Assembly: GCA_021158805.1 (NCBI GenBank) | Contig: JAGGTZ010000195.1 | Location: 1 to 5,561, forward strand | DNA length: 5,561 bases | DNA from: Thermoproteota archaeon | GTDB lineage: Archaea; Korarchaeota; Korarchaeia; Korarchaeales; Korarchaeaceae | Direction: 5' to 3' | Shown: piece by piece, positions 4,558 to 5,561 of the stretch | How positions within the stretch are numbered: position 1 is the first letter of the stretch | Layout: every line of letters begins with the position of its first letter | Translations under genes and position numbers: made by a program | The notes under the pieces: model-generated | What the model saw: the letters and a program-made list of their open reading frames with translations, nothing else | Databases searched by the model: none | What the model was told of the DNA's origin: nothing

Positions 4558-5561
4558 ATGATGGTTGAGAGATGTCCCGACGGAAATCCCTATCATGTGC
4601 TGACTGTCTTGCAGGAATCCCTGCCTGATGGTAGAACCAGATGTTTGGTCTGCCCGAGGAAATGTGTGATTCCAGAGGGCAAGTATGGGGTCTGTAAGAC
4701 GAAGTTGAATGTGAATGGCGTGCTATGTGAGGTTAACTATGGGAAAGTCAGTAGTGTTGCTATGGACCCCATTGAGAAGAAGCCATTCTTCCACTTCATG
4801 CCGGGTACTTATGCTTACAGTATAGGCACTGTGGGTTGCAATCTAATGTGCGAACACTGTCAGAACTGGGTTATAAGTCAATCAAATCCGGAAGATTTCC
4901 CTTATCTAAGGGACCTGAGTCCGGAAGAAGCTGTTAAGGACGCTTTAGATCTGGGCGCCTCTAGCATAGCCTTCACGTATAACGAGCCCACGATAGTGAG
5001 CATGGAGTGGGTAGTCGAGACGGCTAAGCTGGCTAAGGAGAAGGGGCTAGCCACTTTAAGCGTCACAAATGGTTACTGGAGTGAGGAGGCTAGGGATAGA
5101 CTGATTCCCCTGATAGATGGGGCTAATGTAGATGTAAAGGCTTTTACTGATGAGTTTTATAGGAAGGTAGCTAAGGCACCCTCCCTAAAGCCAGTCCTAG
5201 ATACGGTAAAAGCGCTTAAGGAGGCAGGAAGACATGTAGAGGTTACTTATCTGATAATACCCACGTTGAACGATGATCCAGATGAAATAAGGAATTTCGC
5301 TAGATGGGTCGTACGGGAGGTAGGAGACGATACGCCAGTCCACTTCTCGAGGTTTTACCCCCAGTTTAGGATGACGAACTTGCCTCCAACGCCTACAGAG
5401 GTAATAAAGAATGCTATAAGAATAGCAAGGGAGGAGGGCGTGAAATACGTATACTCAGGTAATGTCCCTGGAGACCCAGATGAGAACACCTACTGTCCCT
5501 CATGCGGTGAACTACTGATAAGAAGGTGGGGATTCTCCATAGAAAAGTGCAACCTGACCGA
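4558..5561 (+). CDS. amrS: AmmeMemoRadiSam-type radical SAM protein (AmrS), 3' end cut by the window edge
   Basis: The open frame runs 334 codons to the right edge without a stop; homologues are usually a little longer, so perhaps a few tens of residues are missing. Residue numbers count from the ATG at 4558. The N-terminus has a four-cysteine cluster (C29, C32, C36, C46; RCLVCPRKC then GVCK) typical of the family. DPIEKKPFFHFMPGT (70-84) follows. The radical SAM motif is C94-x3-C98-x2-C101 (GCNLMCEHCQNW), which binds the 4Fe-4S cluster that cleaves S-adenosylmethionine. FTYNEPT (139-145), the VDVKAF segment and HFSRFYPQFRM are further family signatures. Near the end CPSCGELLIRRWGF begins a second Cys motif, probably completed outside. 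The family often occurs with Memo and AMMECR1 proteins; its chemistry is poorly known, so no reaction is claimed. A second ATG at 4561 is an alternative start. Confidence 0.9.
   Translation, partial: MMVERCPDGNPYHVLTVLQESLPDGRTRCLVCPRKCVIPEGKYGVCKTKLNVNGVLCEVNYGKVSSVAMDPIEKKPFFHFMPGTYAYSIGTVGCNLMCEHCQNWVISQSNPEDFPYLRDLSPEEAVKDALDLGASSIAFTYNEPTIVSMEWVVETAKLAKEKGLATLSVTNGYWSEEARDRLIPLIDGANVDVKAFTDEFYRKVAKAPSLKPVLDTVKALKEAGRHVEVTYLIIPTLNDDPDEIRNFARWVVREVGDDTPVHFSRFYPQFRMTNLPPTPTEVIKNAIRIAREEGVKYVYSGNVPGDPDENTYCPSCGELLIRRWGFSIEKCNLT

Overview
The window looks like chromosomal DNA from an archaeon, most likely a thermophilic member of the TACK group (Thermoproteota or Korarchaeota-like); this placement is inference. 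The sequence shows archaeal TATA-box promoters 25-30 bp upstream of starts, apparently leaderless or short-leader genes, GGTGAT-type Shine-Dalgarno sites, TTG starts, and frequent AGG/AGA and ATA codons. The gene content agrees: full-length NfeD protease next to a slipin, an archaeal-type PhoU-domain protein, an AmrS-type radical SAM protein, and a secreted protein rich in N-glycosylation sequons. No mobile element, CRISPR array, rRNA or tRNA was found.

Layout: positions 1-2055 are read on the minus strand. In transcription order they hold a PhoU-domain protein (2055 to 1417), NfeD (1340 to 123), and the first 42 codons of a slipin/stomatin (126 off the left edge), which overlaps nfeD by ATGA. 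A 114-bp divergent promoter region (2056-2169) separates this block from a plus-strand gene for a small four-helix membrane protein (2170-2550). A 250-bp non-coding gap with two inverted repeats follows. Next is a plus-strand gene for a signal-anchored, sequon-rich extracytoplasmic protein of unknown function (2801-3355). It meets tail-to-tail, through a shared TTAA, a minus-strand enolase-superfamily gene of the dipeptide epimerase type (4476 to 3352). An 81-bp divergent promoter region with a palindrome leads to a plus-strand AmrS-like radical SAM gene (4558 onwards), which runs off the right edge.

Functionally, NfeD and slipin form a well-known pair: a membrane-bound Ser-Lys protease and its stomatin-family partner or substrate. 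PhoU may share their transcription unit but probably has a separate role in phosphate control. The other genes show no obvious common pathway. The points most worth follow-up are: the epimerase, which keeps the catalytic machinery and DxD motif but lacks the Arg that reads Glu in Ala-Glu epimerases; the palindrome over the amrS TATA box; the unknown glycoprotein candidate with its structured upstream region; and the PhoU protein with one degenerate metal-binding half. I see no convincing wholly new multi-gene system in this window.
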